Source of the DNA: JBBRVW01 sp038246545
Lineage (GTDB): Bacteria; Actinomycetota; Actinomycetes; JACCUZ01
DNA length: 64,000 bases
Reading direction: 5' to 3'
NCBI GenBank assembly: GCA_038246545.1
Contig: JBBRVW010000009.1
Coordinates: 1-64,000, forward strand
In this document: one piece after another, positions 44,332-52,571 of the stretch
How the letters are laid out: each line of letters opens with the position of its first letter
Numbering within the stretch: the stretch's first letter is position 1
Notes under the pieces: generated by a model
The model's database searches: none
Told to the model about the DNA's origin: nothing
What the model saw: only the letters and a program-made list of their open reading frames with translations
Made by a program: the position numbers and the translations under genes

Positions 44332-44999
44332 CGGACGCCTGCCTCGGTCAGGTGGCCTTCGGGTGTGACGGCGAGCTGGTGGTCGAGCATGGCGGCGAGC
44401 TCCGGGTCATGGGTGGCGATGATCAGGGCACCGCCGGCGGCGGACACCCCGTCGCGCAGGGCCAGGGCGACCTGGTGGGCGTAGGCCCGGTCCAGGGCGC
44501 CGGTGGGTTCGTCGGCGAGGACGAGCCGGTGGTCGCCGGCCAGTGCGCGGGCGATCGCGATCCGCTGCTGCTGGCCGCCCGACAGCTGGGCCGGCAGCGC
44601 ATCGGCAGCGTCGGCGACGCCGAGGGCCTCCAGGGCGCTCATGGCGGCCTCGCGCGCCGGGGCCACCGGAGTCCCCCGCAGTCGCAGCGGCAGGGTCACG
44701 TTCTCCACCGCCGTGAGCTCGGGCATCAGCGATGGTGCTTGGAAGACCATGCCGATCTGGGCCCGTCGCCGGTGCGGGTCCGGGTCCAGACCCGGCCAGC
44801 TCACGTGGCCGGTCGTCGGGGCCAGCAGGCCGGCGAGGGCCAGCAGAAGGGTGGTCTTGCCGCTGCCGGAGCGGCCGGTCAGCGCCAGCTGCGAGGTGGG
44901 CGCGATCTCCAGGTCGACGCCGCGGAAGACGTCCGTGCTGCCGAACCGGACCCCCAGGGACTCGGCGCGGACAAGCAGACCGGACTGCGTGGCGCTCAC
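44328..44999 (-). CDS. ABC transporter ATPase, LolD/MacB-like (1)
   Basis: 223 aa. Walker A is GRSGSGKTT, Q-loop VFQAPSLMPELTAVEN, signature LSGGQQQRIAIARAL, Walker B LVLADEPTGALD and the switch His in ATHDPEL. These are the features of LolD/MacB ATPases that couple to FtsX permeases. GTG 44999, overlapping the next ATPase upstream by 4 bases. It probably forms a heterodimer with ATPase 2 on the two FtsX halves. Confidence 0.94.
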   Translation of the reverse strand: MSATQSGLLVRAESLGVRFGSTDVFRGVDLEIAPTSQLALTGRSGSGKTTLLLALAGLLAPTTGHVSWPGLDPDPHRRRAQIGMVFQAPSLMPELTAVENVTLPLRLRGTPVAPAREAAMSALEALGVADAADALPAQLSGGQQQRIAIARALAGDHRLVLADEPTGALDRAYAHQVALALRDGVSAAGGALIIATHDPELAAMLDHQLAVTPEGHLTEAGVR

Positions 45000-45661
45000 C
45001 GGACCCGACCGTCCACGAGGTGGACGACCCGGTCGGCGGCGTCGGCGACAGCCGTCGAGTGCGTGACCAGCACGGTGGCCCCATCTGCCGGCTGCAGGTC
45101 GCGCAGCAGCTCGAGGATGGCGCCCTCCTCGTCCCGGCTCACCTCTGCCGTGGGCTCGTCGGCCAGCAGCAGCGCCGGACCGCCCGACAGAGCGACCGCG
45201 AGGTTGGCCCGCGCTGTCTCACCGCCGGAGAGGGTCGACGGCCGCGCCGCGGAGCGGTGGCGAAGGCCGACGGCCTCCAGCAGGGCCAGCAGCTCGCCGG
45301 TCGAGGGTGCAGCGGGCCGGAAGGACCCGGCCAGCCGCAGGTTGCCGAGCACGTCGAGGTGCTCGACCAACCCGCTGGACTGGGTCAGCACACCGATCCG
45401 TCGGCCACGCAGCCGGGCCTGGGTGCTGGCGCTCTCGTGACTCATCGCCTGGCCGGCGACCGTCACGCGGCCACCGTCGGGGTCGTCGAGGCCGGCGAGC
45501 AGGTTGAGCAGGGTGGACTTGCCGGAACCGGAGGGCCCGACGACCGCGACGGTCTCCCCCGGGAGCAGGGTCAGGGAGACGTCGCGCAACGCGGCCACCT
45601 CCTCACCGCCTCTGCGGAAGAAACGGTGCAGGCCTTGGGCGTGCAGGACGGGCGTGGTCAT
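44996..45661 (-). CDS. ABC transporter ATPase, LolD/MacB-like (2)
   Basis: 221 aa, ATG 45661 overlapping the lipoprotein gene stop. Walker A GPSGSGKST, Q-loop LTQSSGLVEHLDVLGN, signature LSGGETARANLAVAL, Walker B LLLADEPTAEVS, His in VTHSTAV. Compared with ATPase 1 the signature and Q-loop are less standard (LSGGET), and the D-loop Asp is replaced by Ser-Arg-Asp. An asymmetric pair with one degenerate site is plausible. Confidence 0.93.
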   Translation of the reverse strand: MTTPVLHAQGLHRFFRRGGEEVAALRDVSLTLLPGETVAVVGPSGSGKSTLLNLLAGLDDPDGGRVTVAGQAMSHESASTQARLRGRRIGVLTQSSGLVEHLDVLGNLRLAGSFRPAAPSTGELLALLEAVGLRHRSAARPSTLSGGETARANLAVALSGGPALLLADEPTAEVSRDEEGAILELLRDLQPADGATVLVTHSTAVADAADRVVHLVDGRVR

Positions 45662-46362
45662 CGGATCTGCAGGCTCTGGGACATGGTCCGGTAGGCGTCG
45701 ACGTTGTCCGCGCCGACAGGCCCGTACAGGTCCATCCGCACCAGGCGACCCGAGCTGAACACGAGGTACTCCTCGACCTCGTCCCGGTACACCTTGCCGG
45801 TGACGGCGTCGGCGTCGGAGTTGCGCCGGAAGACGATCCGCACGCCCTTGCCACCCGGCAGGCTGACGGGCGTGATGGTGCTGAGGTGGAACGCCGGAAC
45901 CGACTGCTGCAAGCGCGTCACATCCGTCGATCGGGCCGAAGCCACCGTCGGCGGGGACGTCGCCGCCGTGCTGTCGACGGTCACTCCGTTGAGCTTGTCG
46001 GTGAAGTTGACCGTGGTCCCGCTGCCGGTCTGGGCCCAGCCCTCCGGGTGCGTGAAGGCGTAGCCGCCAGCGGTGTTGCGGTAGCGCACGAAGGCCAGGT
46101 TGTCCGGGATGTCGCCAGGCGGGTTGCTCTCCGCCGGGACCGCGGCAACCTTGCCCGGGGAGGCGGGCGGAGAGGCGGAGCCCGGGTCCGGCGTGCCGGC
46201 TGCCGAGGCCGCGCCGGACGTCGAGGACGCAGCGCCCGACGATGCGGCGGATGAGCCGCCACCACCGGCGCAGCCCACGAGAGCTGCCAGCAGGAAGGCT
46301 GCGAGGGGTAGGCCGCGGGTGATGAGCCGGGGGCTCGGGGTGAGGTTCACATCGCCGACCAT
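45658..46362 (-). CDS. Lipoprotein heading the ABC/two-component operon
   Basis: 234 aa from ATG 46362 (GTG 46350 also possible). The signal peptide ends LLAALVGC, with lipobox Cys31. A Ser/Ala/Gly linker of about 50 aa, disordered, is followed by a 150-residue globular domain (LAFVRYRNTAGGYAFTHPEGW to YRTMSQSLQIR) with a PsbP-like pattern: a YxxPxGW-type start and terminal MxxSLxI. PsbP/LpqN-type lipoproteins are common extracytoplasmic partners in actinobacteria. It may bind the substrate of the FtsX transporter or report to the kinases. TCTCAT direct repeats precede it. Confidence 0.85.
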   Translation of the reverse strand: MVGDVNLTPSPRLITRGLPLAAFLLAALVGCAGGGGSSAASSGAASSTSGAASAAGTPDPGSASPPASPGKVAAVPAESNPPGDIPDNLAFVRYRNTAGGYAFTHPEGWAQTGSGTTVNFTDKLNGVTVDSTAATSPPTVASARSTDVTRLQQSVPAFHLSTITPVSLPGGKGVRIVFRRNSDADAVTGKVYRDEVEEYLVFSSGRLVRMDLYGPVGADNVDAYRTMSQSLQIR

Positions 46363-46374
46363 CACGGGTGCTTG

Positions 46375-46391
46375 ATGAGACCGGCATGAGA
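46375..46391 (-). promoter_or_regulatory. Candidate response-regulator site: TCTCAT direct repeat
   Basis: On the - strand TCTCAT occurs at 46391-46386 and 46380-46375, 11 bp start to start, 13 nt before the lipoprotein ATG. It aligns with the TCTCAG pair at 36914-36930 over 21 positions with 14 identical, including the GGTCTCA core. Confidence 0.5.
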
Positions 46392-46544
46392 GGTGATCGG
46401 TGCCGGAAACCGCGGCTCGGACCCGCGGCGGCTGGCCCACCTGTGTCCCGTCGGTGAGCCCGGACGGGTGACGCCCCGCGCCGGCTCGAGCAACCGAGGC
46501 CGTCTGGCCGGTTCGCCACCGAGCCTGCGGGCAGGCTCCGGGGT

Positions 46545-46814
46545 ATGGCAACCATGCAGGCAGCGGTGCAGGACCGTGTTCTCACCCAGGCCGTGTTCAA
46601 CCCCGGCGCCACGACGGGTGAGCTGCTCGCAGGATGTCCCCGAGGTGCGAACGAGCGTGATGTGCGCCGCGCCGTCGAGTTCCTGCGCGGCGCCGACGCT
46701 GTCAGCGGCTCGCCGCTGGCGCTCACCGCGGAGGGCCTACGCCGGTTCGTGCCCGCCTGGCGCCGCACGCGTGACGTCGAGCGCGCAGCCACGGCGGCAC
46801 CTCCGGCTCGCTAG
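46545..46814 (+). CDS. Small hypothetical protein (winged-helix-like pattern)
   Basis: 89 aa from ATG 46545 (ATG 46554 possible). A helical chain with FNPGATTGELLAGCPRGANERDVRRAVEFLRGADAV is followed by a PLALTAEGLRRFVP motif, reminiscent of a helix-turn-helix with a wing. No family recognised. The upstream gap to the lipoprotein start (182 bp) is shared with the divergent operon. Only a weak ribosome site. The last 78 bases overlap the opposite frame 46737-47276. Confidence 0.5.
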   Translation: MATMQAAVQDRVLTQAVFNPGATTGELLAGCPRGANERDVRRAVEFLRGADAVSGSPLALTAEGLRRFVPAWRRTRDVERAATAAPPAR

Positions 46815-47276
46815 GGCGGGATCGGTCGCGGGTCCCTCTGGCGTCCCGCCCGGCTGTGCGGTGTACTGGTGGCGAAGCGCCCCGGCCCCCGGCGTTCGAG
46901 ACCGTCTCGGTCTCCGCCGTGATCGCGGTTCCGTGGTGGACCGCATCAGTCCAGCAGCGTGGCGCTCGGCGGCACCGAGACTGCGCGGCAGCGCCTCCGG
47001 CCCGTGCTCATCACCCGGCCGGGGGCGCTGCTGCGCCCTCCTGACGTGGCGGGCTGCGCACCTGTCCGCCCTTGGCAGTCGTCGTCGTCCGGATTCAGGC
47101 CGCGGGCGACTCCGCCGGTGGAGCGGAGCGGAGCGCAGCAGCCGCGAGCACTCGAGCGCGTAGTCCTGCTCGAGCTCGGCGACGAGATCGTCGCGGTCGT
47201 CGGTGACTGCGCGGTTCACGGCATCGACGTACGTGGCGTGCATGCCGGCGAGGGCCCGGGCCGTCGAGGTCCACAT
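46737..47276 (-). CDS. Small conserved-looking protein with frame-extended C-terminus
   Basis: ATG 47276 has AAGGAG 9 nt upstream. The first 50 residues (MHATYVDAVNRAVTDDRDDLVAELEQDYALE) look like a genuine compact helical protein. Beyond residue about 50 the frame turns Arg-rich and resembles a shadow frame, running to 46737. The change falls on a GAGCG tandem repeat at 47121-47135. A one-unit change would instead end the protein at APPAESPAA, stop 47095, giving about 57 aa. Either a frame-shifted or a slippage-prone gene. Confidence 0.4.
   Translation of the reverse strand: MWTSTARALAGMHATYVDAVNRAVTDDRDDLVAELEQDYALECSRLLRSAPLHRRSRPRPESGRRRLPRADRCAARHVRRAQQRPRPGDEHGPEALPRSLGAAERHAAGLMRSTTEPRSRRRPRRSRTPGAGALRHQYTAQPGGTPEGPATDPALASRRCRRGCALDVTRAAPGGHEPA
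47121..47135. repeat. Pentanucleotide tandem repeat (GAGCG)x3
   Basis: Three exact copies of GAGCG inside the small - strand gene. Gain or loss of one copy shifts the frame between a 179-aa and a roughly 57-aa product. Confidence 0.7.
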
Positions 47277-47457
47277 GGGGCGTTGCTCCTTGTCGTGCGC
47301 TCGGTGAGACCGGCTGACACCGTCCAGGCTGACCCAGCCAGGTGTCGGGACTGTGTGCGCCGGGAAACGATCCGGTGAGATCCGTCAGGTGGCGAGGGTT
47401 CTGCCCCTGACCCCGGGTATCTCCCGGCCGCCTGCCTGGTCTCGACGAGGAGTCCCC

Positions 47458-49273
47458 ATGCGCACAGCGCTGAGCGCCGTGATCGCGACCGCGCTGACGG
47501 TCCTCTGGGTCGCCCCGTCCGCACCGGCCCAGGCCGACGGCCCTGCGGGGGACCGCGCGACGCTCATGCGTTACGCGGAGCACACCTGGGCGTCCTTCGA
47601 GGCGATGGTCGACACCGGCAGCGGCCTGCCGACCGACCAGCTCTTCGACGACGGCCACACCGACGTGCAGACCTCGACGACGAACATCGGCGCGTACATG
47701 TGGAGCGCCGTCGCCGCCGAGAAGCTCGGCATCATCGGCCACGCCGAGGTGGTCGGCCGGCTGACGAAGACCATCACCACGCTCGAGGGAATGGAGACCT
47801 ACACGTCGACCGGCCAGTTCTACAACTGGTACGACCACCGCGACGGCGCGAAGCTCACCTCGTGGCCGCCCACCGGCGACCCGCTCGACCCGATCCTGTC
47901 CTCGGTGGACAACGCATGGCTGGCGACCGGCATTCGCATCGTCGAGAAGGCGGTCCCGGAGCTGTCGTCGCGGGCCGGTGCGATCTACGACTCGATGGAC
48001 TTCGGCTTCTACTACGTGCCGGACAAGAACCGGATCCTGTTCCTCTTCAAGCCGTCCACCGGTGACGGACCGTGCTGCTACGACACCGTGCTCTCCGAGT
48101 CCCGCATCGCCGACTACATCGGTATCGCGAAGGGCGAGCTGCCGCGCAAGGAGTACTACGGCCGGTGGCCTTCGTTCCCCGACACGTGCGACTTCTCGTT
48201 CCAGGAGCAGAAGCCGTCCGGCTACTGGGCCAGCTACGACGGCGTCGACGTCTACGACGGCAGCTACACCTACGGCGACACGAAGATCACGCCCAGCTGG
48301 GGTGGTTCGATGTTCGAGGCGCTGATGCCGTCGCTGTTCGTGCCCGAGGAGAAGTGGGGCGCCGGCTCGTGGCGCCAGAACCACCCGCTCACGGTCGACG
48401 CGCAGATCGACCTCGGCCTGAACGTCGCGGGGTACGGCGTCTGGGGCTTCTCTCCCTCCAACACCCCTGAGGGCGGCTACGGCGCCTACGGCGTCGACCT
48501 CGCGGGCATGGACCCCAACGGCATGTCGTCCAACGAGGACAACACGCTGGTCGACCACGGCTTCGCCGGCTGCGGCGGACGCCCGGCGACCGAGGATCCG
48601 CCGGCCAGCGCGTACACCAACGGCGTGGTGACGCCGCACGCCGCGTTCCTCGGCCTGCGGTACCGGCCGGCCCAGGCCGTCGTGAACCCTCGCGCGGCTG
48701 GAGGCCGTGCCCGGCGTCTTCGACAGGTGGGGCTTCGCCGACTCGGTCAACGTCGGCACCGGTCTGCCGTCCGCCTCGTACCTCTCGCTGGACCAGGGCA
48801 TGATCATGGCCGCGCTCGGCAACTACCTCGGAAACGACGTCATGCGCACGGCGTTCGCCTCGGCCGACATCACGAAGGCGGTCCGGCCGATCCTCGGGGT
48901 CGAGGAGTTCAACACCCGACCGCGGGCCTGCACCCTCACTGGCACCACGGGCGCCGACACCCTGGTGGGGACGAAGGGCGACGACGTCATCTGCGCCCTC
49001 GGTGGTGACGACAGCGTGCGCGGCATGGGCGGCAACGACATCGTCTACGGCGACGAGGGGGCCGACCACCTGATCGGCAACGGCGGCAACGACACGCTGT
49101 ACGGCGACGACGGCGAGGACAAGCTCGACGGCGGCGACGGGGCCGACATCCTCTCCGGGGGCGCCGGGGCGGACCGGCTGTCCGGTGACGCCGGCGCTGA
49201 CCACCTCGAGGGTGGGCTGGGTGCCGATCGGTGCACGGGCGACGCGGCCGACGACCGCCCGGGCGGCTGCTGA
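47458..49273 (+). pseudogene. Secreted glycoamylase-like protein with RTX repeats, single-base frameshift
   Basis: ATG 47458 has GAGGAG 5 nt upstream; a signal peptide (ALSAVIATALTVLWVAPSAPAQA) follows. Residues 24-410 match the glycoamylase-like (PF10091/GH144-type) fold: TTNIGAYMWSAVAAEKLG, WYDHRDGAKL, SSVDNAWLATGI, PSWGGSMFEALMP and HAAFLGLRYRP. The frame then breaks at CCC 48687-48689. Dropping one C restores NLARLEAVPGVFDRWGFADSVN in the next frame, which continues to TGA 49271-49273 with the domain end (YLSLDQGMIMAAL) and about ten GGxGxDxLxG calcium-binding repeats. The unrepaired first frame ends at 49008; the second is open from 48707. Likely role if intact: exported calcium-dependent glucan hydrolase. 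Confidence 0.85.
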
Positions 49274-49291
49274 CCCACCCGCTCGCACCAC

Positions 49292-49322
49292 GACGGGACC
49301 GGACCGCGGTCCGTCGTCCGTC
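49292..49322 (+). terminator. Imperfect hairpin after the RTX gene
   Basis: Arms around GGACCGCGGTCC (GACGGGACCGGACC with GGTCCGTCGTCCGTC), 18 nt after the stop, with mismatches outside the inner palindrome. The rest of 49323-49517 shows no gene. Confidence 0.4.
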
Positions 49323-49517
49323 GGGCTCGACCGATGCGTGCGGCCGGTTCGCGGCGCCGTCGGGATCCCCCGCGTCCTGACAGGTGACGACTAGTGACCG
49401 CGGGGTACGAGGGGCGTACCGTGTCCCGGGATCGCCGCGCCTGGTGATCATGTGCGGGCCACGGTCCCGACCACGGGCCATAGCTCCTCCACCTCCTCGT
49501 CTCCAGGAGATCGCGCC

Positions 49518-50018
49518 ATGACTGCACAGTTCCCGGGCACCCAGCGGGCCGACCTCCAGGTCGTCCGCGACGGCGAGGATCCGGCGGGCGGCGACACCAC
49601 CGCACAGGCCGTGGGCCTCCTCGAGAACGCCCGCAAGGTGGCCGACTCGACGGTGGCCGAGGCCCGCGACGAGGCCGAGCGGCTGCTCGCTGCTGCCCGC
49701 GAGCGCGCGCAGCAGGTGCAGCGCGAGGTCAAGGAGCTCGGCCAGAAGCTGCGCACGGACGCCGAGCGCGAGGCGGCACAGGCGCGCCACCAGGCCTACG
49801 GCGAGTCGGAGCGGATCGTCGGCGAGGCGCGCAGCGAGGTGACCACGCTCAAGGCGTCGGTGGCGGGGCTGCGCGAGGAGCGTGACGCCGCCGAGGCGGC
49901 GATGCGCGAGCTCGCCGGCCGCCTGCAGAGCGCGCTCGAGAGGTACAGCGCGCCGCAGGGCGACCAGCAGCCCGACCAGCAGGGCGAGCAGCGCGAGGGC
50001 GACTACCACCAGGGCTGA
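49518..50018 (+). CDS. DivIVA-like coiled-coil protein
   Basis: 166 aa. ATG 49518 has CAGGAGA upstream. After 25 residues comes the pattern TAQAVGLLENARKVADSTVAEARDEAERLLAAARERAQQVQREVKE. This is the coiled-coil motif of DivIVA/Wag31 C-terminal halves (LLxxAxxxADxxVxEAxxEAxxL), continuing to about residue 145 and ending in Gln/Asp-rich residues. The N-terminal DivIVA lipid-binding domain is absent, so it may be a cytosolic partner of polar growth proteins or of SepIVA type. Next downstream on the same strand (224-bp gap) is a RipA-like cell-wall hydrolase. Confidence 0.75.
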   Translation: MTAQFPGTQRADLQVVRDGEDPAGGDTTAQAVGLLENARKVADSTVAEARDEAERLLAAARERAQQVQREVKELGQKLRTDAEREAAQARHQAYGESERIVGEARSEVTTLKASVAGLREERDAAEAAMRELAGRLQSALERYSAPQGDQQPDQQGEQREGDYHQG

Positions 50019-50242
50019 CCCGCCTGCCGCACCACCCGTCCGGGCACGTACCGGCCGGACTCCCGCGGACGATCCGCGGCCGCTGTCCGCCGTCCGTTCT
50101 GGACCGGTATGTCACGCCTCACCCGAGCTCGGGCACTTGACGTGACGTCTGTGACAGGTGTTGTCTATCGGGGCTGTTGTGGCGTCAATCGACCGACAGC
50201 CCCGACGCCTCCCTCCGGGTGGCGCGCGAGAGGAGACGGCCG

Positions 50243-51772
50243 ATGGCGCAGCCCGCTCGCCGCCGCCTGCCGTCCGGGCGCTCCGCTCCTCCGGTCGTGC
50301 GCCGTCGCCGCAGCGCCCTGCTCGCCGTCGCCGCCGTGCTGGCTTCGCTCGCCCCGCTCGGCCCGATGGCCCGGGCGGCCGACCACCCGGTCGTCCCGAG
50401 CCAGGAGCAGGTCGACGCCAGCAAGGCACAGGCGGCCGGCACCGCCGACCAGGTCGGTGCGATCGAGGCCCAGCTGGCCGGTGCCAGCGCCCGCGCCGAC
50501 CGGCTCGCCACCGAGGTCGCCCAGGCGGTCGAGGCGTACAACGGCGCCCGGTTCCGGCTCGCCGCGGCCGTGGCCCGCGCGGCGCAGGCCCAGCAGCAGG
50601 CCGGCAGCGCCCAGCAGCAGGTCGCGACCGCCCGCGCCGTGCTCGGCCGGTTCGCCGCCGCCGCCTACCGCTCCGGCGGCGACCTCGGCGGGCTGTCGGC
50701 GTTCCTCTACGCGCAGAGCCCCCGCGAGCTGCTGAGCCGCGCCGCGGCCCTGCAGTCGATCGGGGACAGCCGCCGCACCGCGCTCGAAGGCTTCCGGTCC
50801 GCCCAGGCGTACGCCACCGTCCTGGACCACCGGGCCGCCGCCTTGGTCGCCAAGCGGCGGGCCGCGGCCAGGCAGGTGGCGGCCGCGCGGACCGCCGCTG
50901 AGGGGCGGCTGTCGGCCCAGCGGCAGTCCGTCGGTCAGATCGCGGCGCAGCGCGAGGCGCTCGTGCGCCGGCTCGCCGCCATCCGGCACACGACCGTACG
51001 GCTGGAGCGCGCCCGTCAGGCCGGCCTGGAGCGGGCCCGCCAGGAGGCCCTGCGCCGGGCCGCCGAAGCCAGGGCCCGCGAGGCTGCCCGGCAGGCCGAG
51101 GCCGCCCGCCTCGCGGCGGCCGCCAAGGCCGCGGAGGACGCCCGGACGGCTGCCGCGGCGAAGGCCCGTCAGGACGAGGCCGACCGCAAGGCCGCCGAGG
51201 CGGCGCAGGCCGCCGCCGACGCCCGGGCGGCTCAGCAGGACGCCGCCGGCTCCGGCGGCAACGGCAGCCGTGGTGGCTCGGAGCCCGCCGGCTCGTCCGG
51301 TGGTGCCGGTGGTGGCGGCGGCACGGGGGGCAACGGCGGCGGGACCGGCGACGCTGGCGCTACCGCTCCCGCCCCCGACCCGGCCCCGACCGGGTCGTCC
51401 GCGGGCAGCGCCTCCGGGGCCCAGGCGGCCATCGACTTCGCCCGCGCACAGATCGGCAAGGCCTACGAGTGGGCGGCCGACGGGCCGTCGACCTTCGACT
51501 GCTCCGGCCTGACCATGCGGGCCTGGCAGCAGGGCGGTGTCGGTCTGCCGCACTACACGGTGGCGCAGTACCAGCAGGCGCAGAAGGTGGGCCTCGGGGA
51601 CCTGCGCCCGGGCGACCTGGTGTTCTTCGCCAGCAGCTCGGACTACCGCTCGATCTACCACGTCGGCCTCTACATCGGCGGCGGCCAGATGATCGAGGCG
51701 CCGTACACCGGCGAGTCGGTCCGGGTGTCCAGCATCTACCGGTCCAGCCTCTTCGGCGCGGCCCGGCCATGA
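50243..51772 (+). CDS. RipA-like NlpC/P60 peptidoglycan endopeptidase
   Basis: 509 aa. ATG 50243 has AGGAG 7 nt upstream. Signal peptide (RRRSALLAVAAVLASLAPLGPMARAAD), long coiled coil at about 50-350 (Ala/Arg/Gln-rich, auto-inhibitory in RipA relatives), a Gly/Ser/Pro linker (GGGGGTGGNGGG) and the C-terminal NlpC/P60 domain. Triad: Cys420 in STFDCSGL, His473 in IYHVGLYIG and Glu485 in QMIEAP, with the same His-to-Glu spacing as Mycobacterium RipA (432/444). Cleaves D-Glu-mDAP bonds in stem peptides for cell separation. The leader (50019-50242) has a TTGACG but no convincing -10. ATGA overlap with the next gene. Confidence 0.94.
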   Translation: MAQPARRRLPSGRSAPPVVRRRRSALLAVAAVLASLAPLGPMARAADHPVVPSQEQVDASKAQAAGTADQVGAIEAQLAGASARADRLATEVAQAVEAYNGARFRLAAAVARAAQAQQQAGSAQQQVATARAVLGRFAAAAYRSGGDLGGLSAFLYAQSPRELLSRAAALQSIGDSRRTALEGFRSAQAYATVLDHRAAALVAKRRAAARQVAAARTAAEGRLSAQRQSVGQIAAQREALVRRLAAIRHTTVRLERARQAGLERARQEALRRAAEARAREAARQAEAARLAAAAKAAEDARTAAAAKARQDEADRKAAEAAQAAADARAAQQDAAGSGGNGSRGGSEPAGSSGGAGGGGGTGGNGGGTGDAGATAPAPDPAPTGSSAGSASGAQAAIDFARAQIGKAYEWAADGPSTFDCSGLTMRAWQQGGVGLPHYTVAQYQQAQKVGLGDLRPGDLVFFASSSDYRSIYHVGLYIGGGQMIEAPYTGESVRVSSIYRSSLFGAARP

Positions 51773-52458
51773 GCCACGGGTTCGCCGGCTCCTACGGTGA
51801 GCGGCACGGCCGCGCCTTCGGCGGCTGGCTGGTGCTGTTCGCCCTCGGCTACGTCGTCCTGCACCACGCCGGCACGGTCTTCACCGGGCTCGGCGACGTC
51901 GGCGACACGAAGACCCGGTGGGCCGACTGGATCGACCTGCTCACGCCGTACGTCGTCACCGGGACCGTGGGCGGTGCGTTGCGCGGCGGCGGAGCCAGCC
52001 GCGGCACCTGGACGGCGTTCTGGTTCGCCGCCGTCCTCTACACCCAGGGCCACGGCATCCACCTCGCCGCCAACAGCATCAACAACGCGGTGGCCGGCGA
52101 CGCCGAGCCCAGCTACCTGTGGGACGAGCACGTCGGCCACTACCTCTGGTACGTCGGCTTCTACCTGCTGGTCGTCGCGCTGGCCGTCGCGCTCGCCGAC
52201 CGCCGCACCCGCGGCGGTGTCGGCGGCCACCTGCTCGCGCTGCTCGTCGGCTTCACCAACTTCACCAACGCCGTCGAGGGCCAGACGCCGTGGCTGGGCA
52301 TCGGGGCCGCTGCCGTCTTCGCGGTCTGGGGGCTGCTCACCCGCGACGGCGTCGGACGGCTGCTGCTCACCGCCTACGCGTTCTCCCTGGCGCTGTTCGC
52401 CGCCTTCGGCATCTGGCAGGGCGGGTTCCCGGAGTTCTCCCAGCTCGGCTGGATCTGA
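51769..52458 (+). CDS. Multi-helix membrane protein with conserved His clusters, unknown function
   Basis: 229 aa, ATG 51769 overlapping the RipA-like stop (ATGA), so translationally coupled. About seven membrane helices. HHAGTVFTGLG, QGHGIHLAANSINN and WDEHVGHYLWYVGFYLL put His/Asp/Asn residues in or near membranes, suggesting metal or lipid head-group chemistry such as the alkaline ceramidase/CREST layout. The CREST signature is not certain. The last third holds GFTNFTNAVEGQTPWLG. No family assigned with confidence. Confidence 0.75.
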   Translation: MSHGFAGSYGERHGRAFGGWLVLFALGYVVLHHAGTVFTGLGDVGDTKTRWADWIDLLTPYVVTGTVGGALRGGGASRGTWTAFWFAAVLYTQGHGIHLAANSINNAVAGDAEPSYLWDEHVGHYLWYVGFYLLVVALAVALADRRTRGGVGGHLLALLVGFTNFTNAVEGQTPWLGIGAAAVFAVWGLLTRDGVGRLLLTAYAFSLALFAAFGIWQGGFPEFSQLGWI

Positions 52459-52571
52459 GGGGAACCCGCAGCGCCCACCTGACCATGGGCGCACCCTGGT
52501 GAGGAGACGCCGATCCAGCTCGGGCGTCGGACCCGGCGCCCGGTGCGGCGTGCTCCGACCCCGGTCTCGTT

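Noticed and set aside
47290..47325. Third TCTCA-type repeat before the small - strand gene
   Set aside because: TGTCAG and TCTCAC on the - strand are 10 bp apart with only a partial match, so not counted with the two good sites.
50019..50242. Possible c-di-AMP (ydaO) riboswitch before the RipA-like gene
   Set aside because: The position is typical, but I cannot match the conserved core helices; only a TTGACG and ordinary sequence are visible.
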